Source: an uncultured Lachnospiraceae bacterium (lineage in GTDB: Bacteria > Bacillota > Clostridia > Lachnospirales > Lachnospiraceae). Taken from it: a stretch of 64,000 nucleotides of DNA. The notes below the pieces were generated by a model. That model did no database searches and was not told the origin of the DNA. It saw only the letters and a list, made by a program, of their open reading frames with translations. Of the stretch, positions 26,398-35,478 are shown in pieces (the stretch's first letter is position 1; every line of letters starts with the position of its first letter). Location: the NCBI GenBank assembly GCA_946566685.1, contig CAMNXA010000013.1, positions 1 to 64,000 of the forward strand, read 5' to 3'. The translations under genes were made by a program, and so were the position numbers.

Positions 26398-27951
26398 ATG
26401 GAGCATAGTTATTATATGGGAATCACATCATTTTATTTTTTATGTTTTTTTACAGTTATGTTAATACTGTATTATAGTATTCCCCACAAATTACAGTGGG
26501 GGCTTCTTTTGCTGTGCAGTATTTTATATTATCTGCTTTCCGGACAGGGGGCGCTGATTCTGTATCCGGTGGTGTCGGTGACGGCCTGTTATGCAGGCAG
26601 CCGGCTTCTGGCAGAAACGCCGGAGGAGAATGAGAAAAAGCGCAAAGGGATCCTTTTGGTGACCATATTGGTCAATATTGGCATTCTGGTAGTCCTGAAA
26701 TATGTGAACTTTGGCATTTATACCATAGATGGTCTGGCCAGGCTTTTTGGCAGCAGCCGGACGCTGATCGAGAGCGTGGATTTCCTGGTGCCGCTGGGGG
26801 TTTCATTCTATACCTTTTCCCTGTTAGGCTATGTGATCGATGTGTATTACGGGATAGCGAAACCCCAGCGCAATTTCCTGAAACTGGCGCTCTACGGCAT
26901 GTATTTTCCGGTGATCATCTCCGGCCCGATCCTGAAATACCGCGAGCATGGTGAGCAGTTCTTTGCACCGCATACTTTTGACTACAGGAAGGTTGCTTTC
27001 GGATTGCAGCGTATGCTGTGGGGATTCTTTAAGAAGCTGGTGATCGCGGAGCGGCTGGGGATCTTTGTGGATACGGTCTACGGGGATTATACGGGCTATC
27101 CGGGGGCTTATATCTGGGCGGCCACCATCTGCTATGCCTTCCAGCTTTATACGGACTTTTCGGGGTGCATGGATATTGTCCTGGGTATGTCGGAGAGTTT
27201 CGGGATTCTTCTGCCGGAGAACTTTCAGACGCCCTTTTTTGCAAAGAGCGTGGCGGAATACTGGCGCAGATGGCATATTACGCTGGGGATCTGGATGAAG
27301 GAGTATGTCTTCTATCCGGTGCTACGGTCCCGGTTCTTTACCAATCTGAATAAGTCCCTTAAGGGAAAGTTTGGCAAGAAGAAGGGGAAGCAGTACGCAA
27401 CCTTTGCGGCCATGTTCCTTCTCTGGCTGACGGTGGGCATCTGGCATGGCGGGGACTGGAAATTTGTGATCGGTTCCGGGCTTTTGCACTGGTTCTATAT
27501 CGTGATGGAGGAATTGCTGGAGACGCCCTGCCAGAAGGCGATGGCGCGTCTGTCCATCAACGGTTCCGGGAAAGTAGTGAATGGTCTTCGGATGCTGCGG
27601 ACTTTCTTTCTGGTGTGTATCGGCGATCTGTTCTTTCGGGCAGCTTCCGTGGGGGATGCCTTTGCCATGTTGAAGGAATCCGTATCGGTCTTTAATCCCC
27701 ATGTGCTGTGGGACGGTTCCGTCCTGCTGTTAGGGCTTGATGCGGTGGAGATGGGGATTACCATCCTTTCGCTCCTGCTTTTGCTTGTGGTCTCGGTGAT
27801 GCAGCAAAAAGAAGGGGTGCGCGACCGGATTGCCAGGAAACCTCTGCCGGTAAGGTGGATCTTGTGGTATGCGCTCTTGTTTGGCGTGATCCTGTTAGGC
27901 TGTTATGGGCCGGGATACAGCGCTTCGGAGTTTATTTACCAGGGATTTTGA
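26398..27951 (+). CDS. MBOAT-family O-acyltransferase (second copy)
   Basis: 517 residues; a second ATG at 26416 gives MGITSFYF and is equally plausible. About 11 membrane segments. PLGVSFYTFSLLGYVIDVYYG (near 132), YTDFSGCMDIVLG (near 251), YWRRWHITLGIWMKEYVFYPV (near 288) and TVGIWHGGDWKF with the catalytic His near 350; a second His is in LLHW (near 364). A basic KGKFGKKKGKQ insert (near 322) lies just before the catalytic motif. It is divergent from the GtrII-MBOAT block and has no SGNH gene directly beside it, so it may share the DltD-like or SGNH proteins elsewhere in the window. Confidence 0.9.
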   Translation: MEHSYYMGITSFYFLCFFTVMLILYYSIPHKLQWGLLLLCSILYYLLSGQGALILYPVVSVTACYAGSRLLAETPEENEKKRKGILLVTILVNIGILVVLKYVNFGIYTIDGLARLFGSSRTLIESVDFLVPLGVSFYTFSLLGYVIDVYYGIAKPQRNFLKLALYGMYFPVIISGPILKYREHGEQFFAPHTFDYRKVAFGLQRMLWGFFKKLVIAERLGIFVDTVYGDYTGYPGAYIWAATICYAFQLYTDFSGCMDIVLGMSESFGILLPENFQTPFFAKSVAEYWRRWHITLGIWMKEYVFYPVLRSRFFTNLNKSLKGKFGKKKGKQYATFAAMFLLWLTVGIWHGGDWKFVIGSGLLHWFYIVMEELLETPCQKAMARLSINGSGKVVNGLRMLRTFFLVCIGDLFFRAASVGDAFAMLKESVSVFNPHVLWDGSVLLLGLDAVEMGITILSLLLLLVVSVMQQKEGVRDRIARKPLPVRWILWYALLFGVILLGCYGPGYSASEFIYQGF

Positions 27952-27997
27952 ATTTCTTGCGAATAATAAATTATGAATAGTAAAGAATGGTATTTTA

Positions 27998-28006
27998 TGT
28001 TAAGAT
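27998..28006 (+). promoter_or_regulatory. Possible extended -10 promoter upstream of the DPM1-like gene
   Basis: TGTTAAGAT (TG, one base, TAAGAT) lies 40 bases upstream of the start codon at 28046. No good -35 box is present. The 94-base gap after the MBOAT gene is AT-rich and holds no terminator that I can see. Confidence 0.3.
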
Positions 28007-28045
28007 AAAGGGTAAGTAATAAAAGATTGATTTAGGAGAAAAACG

Positions 28046-28984
28046 ATGGATAAGATAGCCGTATTAATCCCCTGTTATAACGAGGAAAAAACAATCGCCA
28101 AAGTGGTGAAAGATGCGAGAGAAGCGTTGCCGGAAGCGGTGGTTTATGTCTACGACAACAATTCCAAAGACCGCACCGTGGAACTGGCAAAGGAAGCCGG
28201 AGCGGTGATCCGGTATGAGAATATGCAGGGAAAAGGCAATGTGATTCGCAGGATGTTCCGTGAGGTGGAGGCGGAGTGCTATATCATGGTGGATGGGGAT
28301 GACACCTATCCTATGGAATATGCCCGTGAGATGGCGGACAAGGTTCTGTTAAACAATGCGGACATGGTGGTCGGGGACAGGCTTTCCTCCACTTACTTTA
28401 CGGAGAACAAAAGGCCGTTCCACAATTTTGGGAACTCCTTGGTGCGCAGCAGCATTAACAGGCTGTTTCACTGTGAGATTAAGGATATCATGACGGGATA
28501 CCGCGCATTTAGTTATGGATTTGTGAAGACTTTTCCGGTGTTGTCCACCGGGTTTGAGATAGAGACGGAAATGACCATTCATGCGGTCTACAACAATCTG
28601 CAAATTGAGAACGTGATTGTGGATTACCGTGACAGGCCGGAGGGCAGCGAGTCCAAGTTAAATACGTTTTCCGATGGGTTCCGGGTACTGCGCACGATAT
28701 TGAAGCTGTATCGGGATTATAAACCGATGGGATTTTTTGGGATGTGTTCGGCAGTCCTGGCTGTTATTGCAGTGATCTTGTTTATTCCGATTTTGATCGC
28801 CTATCTGGAGACGGGGCTGGTGCTCCGGTTCCCCACCCTGTTTGTGTGCGGCTTTATCGGACTGGCGGCGCTGCAGTCGCTGTTTGCAGGGTTGATGTTG
28901 TCTAATATGGCGCTTAAAAACCGCCGGGATTTTGAATATCGTCTGACCCTTGTGACGAGGAGAGTGCGGGGGATAGACAAGTAA
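28046..28984 (+). CDS. DPM1/GtrB-like GT2 with two C-terminal membrane segments
   Basis: 312 residues. MDKIAVLIPCYNEEKTIAKVV, YVYDNNSKDRTVELA (near 34), MQGKGNVIRRMF and CYIMVDGDDTYP (near 76-87, the DGDD metal site) form the catalytic half. Membrane segments lie at about 233-255 and 263-290. It should charge polyprenyl phosphate with a sugar in the cytoplasm. It precedes a DUF6020-type membrane protein by 58 bases, which could be the user of that donor. Ribosome site AGGAG. Confidence 0.88.
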   Translation: MDKIAVLIPCYNEEKTIAKVVKDAREALPEAVVYVYDNNSKDRTVELAKEAGAVIRYENMQGKGNVIRRMFREVEAECYIMVDGDDTYPMEYAREMADKVLLNNADMVVGDRLSSTYFTENKRPFHNFGNSLVRSSINRLFHCEIKDIMTGYRAFSYGFVKTFPVLSTGFEIETEMTIHAVYNNLQIENVIVDYRDRPEGSESKLNTFSDGFRVLRTILKLYRDYKPMGFFGMCSAVLAVIAVILFIPILIAYLETGLVLRFPTLFVCGFIGLAALQSLFAGLMLSNMALKNRRDFEYRLTLVTRRVRGIDK

Positions 28985-29042
28985 CGGATAAGGAGAGGCA
29001 AAGCGTCTCTTATGGCAGGGACGTTTCGGTAAGAGGATTGCT

Positions 29043-30944
29043 ATGGAGAAAATAAAGGTCGGTTTTACAGCGCAGGAGGCGGTTGCCACAGGCATTGCGG
29101 CAGCAGCGGCCCTTCTGGCATCGGGACGGATTTTCCTTCTGCTGCACAGGGAGGGAAATCTGTATACTATGGGACTTTTCCCGTTGGCGCTTCTTTTTGG
29201 CATATATTGTCTGTGGAAAAAGGCTTTGTTTATGAGAGAAGTCTTTTTTGCTGTCTGGGTGAGAGTGGCACTGGCCGCGGTCTTTACAGCTTTTCAGGTG
29301 ACGGGACTCATATGGAGTCATCCGGGTCTTGAGGCGGGTGTGAATAGGTTGGAGATTCTGGTCTGGATAGTTTGCCTGACGCCCCTTAGTTTTGCCGGGC
29401 AGAATGTGCTCTTTGGGCTGGCGGCGCACTGTGTGGATAAAGCCGGCAAAGAGAAGGCGGCCGGCGGAAAAATCCTGGGGAAGCTGGATGCCTGGTTTAT
29501 GGGCCGGTTTGCCTGGGCGCAGAAAGAGTTTTCCCCGAAAAAGGGATTTCTCTATGCGTTCCTTGTTATCATGCTGGGATTTCTGATCCCTTTTGCTGCC
29601 TATTATCCGGCCATTATGGCTTACGATGTGATTCCCCAGTTAGATCAGATCCGGATCAGCGGCTATACCACCCATCATCCCCTGATCCACACGCTGATGT
29701 TATCCATGAGCCTTAAGATTGGTGAGATACTGCCCTTTGTTTCCAATACAGACCGGGCGGGGTTAGCCCTGTATTCGTTGTTGCAAATGACAGTGGTGTC
29801 AGGTTGCTTTTCGTATGTGTATACTTTCTTTCGCAGAAAGGGTGTGAACCGGTATTTATGTTATCTCTTCGTACTGTGCGTGGCATTTTATCCCACCCAT
29901 GGACTGCTGGCGGTATCCATCACCAAGGATACGATCTATGCGGTTCTTGTCATGGTCTTTACGGTGTTTGCCTGGGAAATCGTCACCTGGCGGGGAGAGG
30001 AAAGTCCCGGGAAGGGCTGGTTTGCGGGGTATACGGCGCTGACGGTACTTCTTTTACTGTTTCGCAATAACAGTATCTATGCCTGGGTGTTGTATGTGAT
30101 TGTGACATTGTTTGTGTGCCGTAGAAAATTCTACAGAAATCTGTGCATCAGCCACGGCATAGCGTTCCTTGCATACCTGCTTGCCAATACCCTGATGATC
30201 CAGGCCTCCGGGGCTACCAGCAATACGTATGCCAGGGAGATGCTCAGTGTGCCGGCTCAGCAGATTGCCAGGGTTGTGGCTTTTCATGAGGAAGAACTGA
30301 CGGCACAGGACAGGGAGAATCTTTCCATTGTCTGGAATCAGGGAGAACTGCCGGAGTATGTGCCGGCCATTGCAGACCGGAGCAAGAGGGATATTGTGGG
30401 AGAGAAAGAAGTGCTTAAGACATTCGCCGGGGAATGGATTTCCCTGGGATGCCGGTATCCGGGAGAGTACTGGAAAGCATTTTTATTAAAGAATAAAGGC
30501 ATGTGGTATCTGGAGGATACGACATACCTGAATGATGTCTATTCTTATGCCAAAGGGTATCTACAGATTTCTTATCCCAGCGACCAGCAGGAATATATGG
30601 CGGCGCTGGCGCCGGGATATGTGAGACATCAGAAATTACAGTTTTTGCAGTCTGTGTACCGGTATTTTGCGGCGGGGGACGAGGTGTGGCGCTATCTGCC
30701 GCCGTTTGCCCTGGTGATGCAGCCGGCTTTCTACTGTTGGGTCCTGCTCTTTTACTGTCTGTGCTGTATCGGCCTGAAAAAGCCGCTGTTACTTGTGCCG
30801 GCGGTGTATGTCATCGCGCTTGTGGGCACTTTGTTGTTAGGCCCCTGCGTATTGACGCGCTACCTCTATCCGGTGATGCTGTCGGTGACAGTACTGGGCA
30901 TCCTGGCTCTTTCGGGAGATGACAGGGATTATCGGGAATCCTGA
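29043..30944 (+). CDS. DUF6020-like integral membrane protein, possible GT-C enzyme
   Basis: 633 residues with about 12 or more membrane segments. The region YYPAIMAYDVIPQLDQIRISGY followed by TTHHPLIHTLML (near 188-220; key D, D, HHP) is typical of this group, and ITKDTIYAVLVM (near 296) follows. A soluble extracytoplasmic domain spans about 390-540. The layout resembles GT-C glycosyltransferases, but no activity is established for the family to my knowledge. The gene lies behind a DPM1-like enzyme, and its 3' end overlaps the convergent secreted-protein gene by 16 bases. Confidence 0.7.
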   Translation: MEKIKVGFTAQEAVATGIAAAAALLASGRIFLLLHREGNLYTMGLFPLALLFGIYCLWKKALFMREVFFAVWVRVALAAVFTAFQVTGLIWSHPGLEAGVNRLEILVWIVCLTPLSFAGQNVLFGLAAHCVDKAGKEKAAGGKILGKLDAWFMGRFAWAQKEFSPKKGFLYAFLVIMLGFLIPFAAYYPAIMAYDVIPQLDQIRISGYTTHHPLIHTLMLSMSLKIGEILPFVSNTDRAGLALYSLLQMTVVSGCFSYVYTFFRRKGVNRYLCYLFVLCVAFYPTHGLLAVSITKDTIYAVLVMVFTVFAWEIVTWRGEESPGKGWFAGYTALTVLLLLFRNNSIYAWVLYVIVTLFVCRRKFYRNLCISHGIAFLAYLLANTLMIQASGATSNTYAREMLSVPAQQIARVVAFHEEELTAQDRENLSIVWNQGELPEYVPAIADRSKRDIVGEKEVLKTFAGEWISLGCRYPGEYWKAFLLKNKGMWYLEDTTYLNDVYSYAKGYLQISYPSDQQEYMAALAPGYVRHQKLQFLQSVYRYFAAGDEVWRYLPPFALVMQPAFYCWVLLFYCLCCIGLKKPLLLVPAVYVIALVGTLLLGPCVLTRYLYPVMLSVTVLGILALSGDDRDYRES

Positions 30945-32131
30945 GTCAATATCTTTCTGATTTCTTTTTCCTTGTAGCGTGTTGTGGGCTCCACGCATCG
31001 CCTGATGTCGATCAGCCCGCGCAGGCGCATTTCATAGACAGATTTTGTCACAGGGCTGCCTTCCCAATAATAACCTTCATACAGGAGATTGCCTTCTTCG
31101 TCTTCCTGGTATTCGTACCAGCCCGTCCCGATCTCCGTAAAAGTCCCTTTGGAAAGGCGGTAGACGTTACAGGGAAAGTAGCCTCTGTCACCATCGTGAT
31201 CGTGTGATATGGAGCCGGTGTCATTGTATAGCAGTCCCTGGCGGTCCAAATATTTCATACCGGCCCGGTAACGGTTGATGGACCGGACTTTTCCATTATA
31301 AAAAGAAACGATGATCTCATTGATTGATACACCGCCGGTCTCGATATACAGTTCAGGAACGGCATCAGCATCCAGGTATACCAACGAGTATCTGCTCTCT
31401 TCCGGATAGGGCAGATGTCCGGTGACATGGAGCGTATGGATGAAATCGGCATAGGCATCCTGCCAGTTTGCAAAGTTCTTGATCCGTCTGCTCTGCCAGG
31501 GCAGTTGGTATTCCTCCGGTATGGTGTGTTCTTCTTTAAAGCGCAGAAATTCTGTTCTGTCGATGCCGCCGCGGCCGTTAAAGGTATCTGTCTCATCAAC
31601 GATGCCGTTCCTATTTTCATCATACCAGGAATAGGGACCGGTACTGTCTTTGTTTCCCTCAGCATCTACGGTAATAAATCCGATTAATTCAGAAGTATAG
31701 CTGGTCTCATGGAATAAAACGCCGCAGAGGGTATCCGTTTTGACCGGTTCAGATATCCACCAGCCTTCATGGAGGATTTCCAGTGTCTGGTTCCGCACTT
31801 TGATGGCATAATAAGCGCCGCTGTCCCGGATGTGCAGCTCCTCGCGGCCATCGCCGTCTATGTCCAAATAGCAGTATTCAATATCATTGTCCCAGAAAAG
31901 TTCGCCGATATAATAAGGCTGCTCATCATCGGGGTCATAGAGCGGCTGTACTTTACGCATGACCTGGATTTCGTTATTCAAAAAGCGCTCATATATCCGC
32001 CTTTCATAGGAATTGTCCGCTTGCGGGGAAGTCTTCGGCCCTGCGTAGCCAAAGCCAGTGAGAAACAGTACTGCGGGCAGAAGCAGCAGTATCAGGTATC
32101 CGGACAGGTGTCTTTTGGGTTTGACAGGCAT
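30929..32131 (-). CDS. Secreted or membrane-anchored protein with calcium-loop-like motifs
   Basis: 400 residues. A hydrophobic N-terminal segment (about 10-30) is a signal peptide or anchor; no lipobox Cys is present. DIDGDGREELHI (residues 90-101) and DENRNGIVDETD (171-182) look like EF-hand or dockerin-type calcium loops; LDADAVPELYIET is a third, degenerate one. The first and third fit the repeating pattern seen in FG-GAP/VCBS-like proteins that report measured quantities. No enzyme motif is seen. The start has GGAGG upstream. It follows a minus-strand membrane protein gene by 65 bases. The function is unknown. Confidence 0.6.
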   Translation of the reverse strand: MPVKPKRHLSGYLILLLLPAVLFLTGFGYAGPKTSPQADNSYERRIYERFLNNEIQVMRKVQPLYDPDDEQPYYIGELFWDNDIEYCYLDIDGDGREELHIRDSGAYYAIKVRNQTLEILHEGWWISEPVKTDTLCGVLFHETSYTSELIGFITVDAEGNKDSTGPYSWYDENRNGIVDETDTFNGRGGIDRTEFLRFKEEHTIPEEYQLPWQSRRIKNFANWQDAYADFIHTLHVTGHLPYPEESRYSLVYLDADAVPELYIETGGVSINEIIVSFYNGKVRSINRYRAGMKYLDRQGLLYNDTGSISHDHDGDRGYFPCNVYRLSKGTFTEIGTGWYEYQEDEEGNLLYEGYYWEGSPVTKSVYEMRLRGLIDIRRCVEPTTRYKEKEIRKILTQDSR

Positions 32132-32196
32132 AGATGCCTCCTTTCCTTGACAAGTCCCGACATCATCCTAATAATTCCCTGCCGGTACAGGCATCG

Positions 32197-34020
32197 TCAT
32201 TTCAGCTGATATACATGGTATACGGTATCCCCGGCGGTGAAGATGTCCGCTATTTCGGATTCCACGTTATAGGTATGCCGGAAGTACATAACTACGGGGT
32301 GTTCCCTGTTGAAGGGGGCCTCCCGCAGGATGAAGTATACATGGTCACTCTCCACCACATCCCGTCCGAACTGGCCTATGCCGTGGGCGGCCAGCTTGAT
32401 CCGGCTGTTGGGGTTGCATACCACGCCCCAGTTGGTATAGAAAAAGTTGTTGTAGGTGTCCAGTGTCATGTCAAAAGGCGATTCACAGTAATTTTCCAGG
32501 GTTCCCGAATCATAGGTCCATATGTAGAAATTGTCCGGATGGGCATGACAGTATGCTTTCAGTTCCTCCCAGGTCTGTTGGTGGACACGGTAATCTTCTT
32601 CCACATTGACTCTGGTGATGTGGAGGGACAGGACGCTCAATGCCAGCGTGAGGGGCAGGAGAAGGGCGTAGTGCTTTTTCGTCTCCAGATGCAGAAGGTT
32701 GAAGGCGATCAGGAGGGCGAACAGAACCATGTAATCTGCGGTGATTAGCGGCTGGATGATGCGCTTGGGAAAGCGCCCCTCATATAGCACATAGATCCAG
32801 CTCACGCTGCGGCCGAACAGGTAGAACAGATAGACAAACAGCGCCTGGGAACTGCGCCTTACCAGTATCAGGATGAGCGTGCCAAGAAGGAGTATCCCGG
32901 CCAACAGGTTTGCCGGCTGCATACCGTCCTCATAAAAAAAGACATTGAAACTGCCGATGGCGATGTTTTTCAGGCGTTCCCGCATACTGGTGCGGGCCAG
33001 ATAGCATTTGCGGGCGATGTCATGCATCTTTTTCCAGTCGTCCACGGACATGTCATGGCCGATATAGGGCGCGCCGCTTCTGCGGTACATATAGGCTTCT
33101 TCCGTGATGCCAAGTGCGGCAAGGTCGTCCGCGCACTCTTCGTATTCCGGCCATTGATAAAAGTCCCCCACCCGCTCCCTGTAGTGATTGATCTTGCGAA
33201 AGTCAGACCATTGGGGAGCCGAATAGGCAGCCATGTTGATGCCCCACAGGATGCCCATGCCCAGACCTAAGAGCAGGGCAAAGCCCAGCAGTTTCAAGGC
33301 AATCTTTTCCGTGCCGCCATGATGGGCGATGATCCATTTGGAAAGCCAGAGCATGCCGGCCATGGGCAGCATCAGATACAGGATATTCTGCCGCATGGAG
33401 AAAGAAATCCAGGCAAAGATAAGGGTCGGTATATTATCCACGAAGAAGGAGACAGGACTGCTGTTGATCTTCGTGGTGATGAAGCAAAAGAGCGCCGAAG
33501 CCGCGGCCAGCCCCGCCGTGGTGGTATACTGGGCCTCTGAGAGGACATTGAGATCCACGATGAAAAACAGGATCAGGAAAGTGGTCAGCGCCGGTTTCCA
33601 GAACGCATCCTGGGAATGATATCGATGCCAGATGCGCATGATCTTGTGGTAGATAACACAGAGGCAGGCAATCTGTACCCCATGCTGAAAAAGTCCGTAC
33701 CAGGGGATGAAACTGCACAGCTCGTAGAGTTTGCACAACAGCCAGGATAAGGGATAGAGAAAAAACATGACATGTGCGTCAGAATATCCCAGGTAGGCCC
33801 CGGAGAGCATACTGTACATGCCCCAGTCATCGTTGATGCCGTCTACCGGCCGGATCCAGAAAAGTTCCAGGCAGTAGAACAGGATGAGGAGGACAAGAAA
33901 AAAGAGCCGCCACATCCAGGGGGAGGCGGTACAAGCTTCCTTGGGGGATCTTTTGTATTTTTGACGTCCGAGTTTGAGCGGTGCCGATGCAGGCTGCGCG
34001 CCCTGATTGACCAGTGACAT
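32197..34020 (-). CDS. Multi-spanning membrane protein, GT-C-like, function unknown
   Basis: 607 residues with about 11 membrane segments after a basic N-terminus of about 35 residues. The first loop reads RPVDGINDDWGMYSMLSGAY (near 56), with the acidic DD that GT-C enzymes carry in loop one. The last 110 residues form an extracytoplasmic domain (VNVEEDYRVHQQTWEEL, HAHPDNFYIWTY). I do not recognise a named family. The promoter at 34079-34108 precedes it. Context among glycan genes suggests sugar transfer; that is inference. Confidence 0.6.
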   Translation of the reverse strand: MSLVNQGAQPASAPLKLGRQKYKRSPKEACTASPWMWRLFFLVLLILFYCLELFWIRPVDGINDDWGMYSMLSGAYLGYSDAHVMFFLYPLSWLLCKLYELCSFIPWYGLFQHGVQIACLCVIYHKIMRIWHRYHSQDAFWKPALTTFLILFFIVDLNVLSEAQYTTTAGLAAASALFCFITTKINSSPVSFFVDNIPTLIFAWISFSMRQNILYLMLPMAGMLWLSKWIIAHHGGTEKIALKLLGFALLLGLGMGILWGINMAAYSAPQWSDFRKINHYRERVGDFYQWPEYEECADDLAALGITEEAYMYRRSGAPYIGHDMSVDDWKKMHDIARKCYLARTSMRERLKNIAIGSFNVFFYEDGMQPANLLAGILLLGTLILILVRRSSQALFVYLFYLFGRSVSWIYVLYEGRFPKRIIQPLITADYMVLFALLIAFNLLHLETKKHYALLLPLTLALSVLSLHITRVNVEEDYRVHQQTWEELKAYCHAHPDNFYIWTYDSGTLENYCESPFDMTLDTYNNFFYTNWGVVCNPNSRIKLAAHGIGQFGRDVVESDHVYFILREAPFNREHPVVMYFRHTYNVESEIADIFTAGDTVYHVYQLK

Positions 34021-34078
34021 CGGAATATCCCTTTCGTAAATGTTGTTTGACCATGATATGGTATATTTCTATTTTTTC

Positions 34079-34108
34079 ATTATATACTATATTACAGGTC
34101 AGTGACAA
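34079..34108 (-). promoter_or_regulatory. Sigma-A-like promoter for the minus-strand membrane protein
   Basis: On the minus strand TTGTCA (plus 34103-34108) and a perfect TATAAT (plus 34079-34084) are 18 bases apart. It lies in the 242-base divergent gap before the SGNH gene. I saw no equally good plus-strand promoter there. Confidence 0.65.
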
Positions 34109-34262
34109 ATCAAAAAGTAAATCTCAGGTAATATTTAATTCTTAAGATTTAGGAAAGTTTTCTTTAATAAATGAATGCGGGCATGTTCAAAACTGGAAAA
34201 ATGTGATAAAGTCGATATAGAATTTAGGATAGATAACTTATCCGGAAAGGTTGTGAAAATAG

Positions 34263-35393
34263 ATGGAGAGTAGGAAAAGTTCAGGCAGGAGAAGGCATAA
34301 CAACAATAATCTGCTTCTCGTGATCCTGATAGGATTTTGTATCCTGGCCCTCATAGAGATCCTGTATGGACAGGCGCAGATGAAGGTGGAAAAAGAGCGC
34401 CTTGCCCTGGCGGAGGAAAATAACCAGACAGTACAGGAACTTAAAGAAGAGTGGAATCAGATCAAGGAAGGCACCAGCGTGGTGACGCAGGAGGGTGAGC
34501 CGGAACAGTCTGTGGGCGGCAAGGAAGAAAGTGAAGAACAGACCAAGGTGGTAGAACAGTCTGATAAATCGGAGGGCGAAGGCGATCAGGCCAAGGAAGA
34601 GGACAATCAGGCAAAGGAAGACGAGGATGACGGCGATTATAATATGCAGATCGTTATCCTGGGCGACAGCATCATGGATCACGACAGGACAGAGAGCGGG
34701 CCGGCGGCTATCATAGCCCAGTCCTGCGGCGCCAGGGTCTATAATATGGCCATGGGCGGCACCACGGCGGCGCTCCTTCCCGGGGAATCGGCCGAGCGCG
34801 AGAAATGGGAATCCAGATGTCTGCTGGGGGTAGTACAGGCGATTCAGGGAAATATCAGCTACGACATCTTTGACGGTTTCCCGGCCAAGGATGTACTGGA
34901 AAACTGTGACTTTGATAAGACGGACTATTTTATTCTGGAGTACGGTGTGAATGATTTCCTGAGCAGGCAGATTCCCCAGAGCAAATATCTGGAGGATGGC
35001 GGTACATTAAATGTTGGGTTAAGTTACACATATACGGGTGCGCTGGAAGATGCGGTCACCAGTTTGCAGGCTTCCTTCCCCAATGCCAAGATTCTGATCG
35101 TTGCGCCGCATTACTGTCAGATTTTCAGCGGCAAGACCTTTATGGGGGATGCCTATTCCGTGGATTATGGCTATGGGCCTCTGATCAGTTTTGCCAGAGG
35201 CGCCGGTTATGTTTATGAGCAGCATAAGGAGGAAAATGTGATCTTCTACAATGCTTTTGAACTGAGCGGCATCAATGCGGAGACGGCGGACGATTATCTG
35301 GAGGACGGTGTGCATATGACGCCCCTGGGAAGCCGTGTGTATGCGGAGGCCATTGCCAGGGTCATCAATAAGGATTTCTATCCGGAGGAGTGA
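34263..35393 (+). CDS. Membrane-anchored SGNH/GDSL-type hydrolase or acyltransferase
   Basis: 376 residues. N-terminal anchor (about 17-35), a coiled-coil-like stretch (about 40-70), a highly charged E/K/D/Q linker (about 75-125), then the SGNH domain. Block I is IVILGDSIMDHDR (near 130), block II NMAMGGTTA, block III EYGVNDFL and block V EDGVHMTPLGS (DxxH near 352). The Ser-Asp-His set is complete. The long charged linker would let it reach into the cell wall. It probably adds or removes acyl groups on a surface glycan. The next gene, FkbH-like, lies behind a terminator. Confidence 0.8.
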   Translation: MESRKSSGRRRHNNNNLLLVILIGFCILALIEILYGQAQMKVEKERLALAEENNQTVQELKEEWNQIKEGTSVVTQEGEPEQSVGGKEESEEQTKVVEQSDKSEGEGDQAKEEDNQAKEDEDDGDYNMQIVILGDSIMDHDRTESGPAAIIAQSCGARVYNMAMGGTTAALLPGESAEREKWESRCLLGVVQAIQGNISYDIFDGFPAKDVLENCDFDKTDYFILEYGVNDFLSRQIPQSKYLEDGGTLNVGLSYTYTGALEDAVTSLQASFPNAKILIVAPHYCQIFSGKTFMGDAYSVDYGYGPLISFARGAGYVYEQHKEENVIFYNAFELSGINAETADDYLEDGVHMTPLGSRVYAEAIARVINKDFYPEE

Positions 35394-35423
35394 TTGCATA
35401 GAACAAACAGATTATGGTATGAT

Positions 35424-35456
35424 AAAAGACAGGTGTAAAAAGCGCCTGTCTTTTTT
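35424..35456 (+). terminator. Rho-independent terminator between the SGNH and FkbH-like genes
   Basis: AAAAGACAGGTG (35424-35435) pairs with CGCCTGTCTTTT (35443-35454), 12 bp with one G-U pair and a 7-base loop, and runs into TTTTTT. It lies 31 bases after the SGNH stop. Confidence 0.8.
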
Positions 35457-35478
35457 GACAGGATCACAGGGAGAAAGT

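Noticed and set aside
35394-35423. TTGCAT-18-TATGAT as a promoter for the FkbH-like gene
   Set aside because: The start point would fall inside the terminator stem at 35424-35454, so it is probably the tail of the SGNH unit and not a working promoter.
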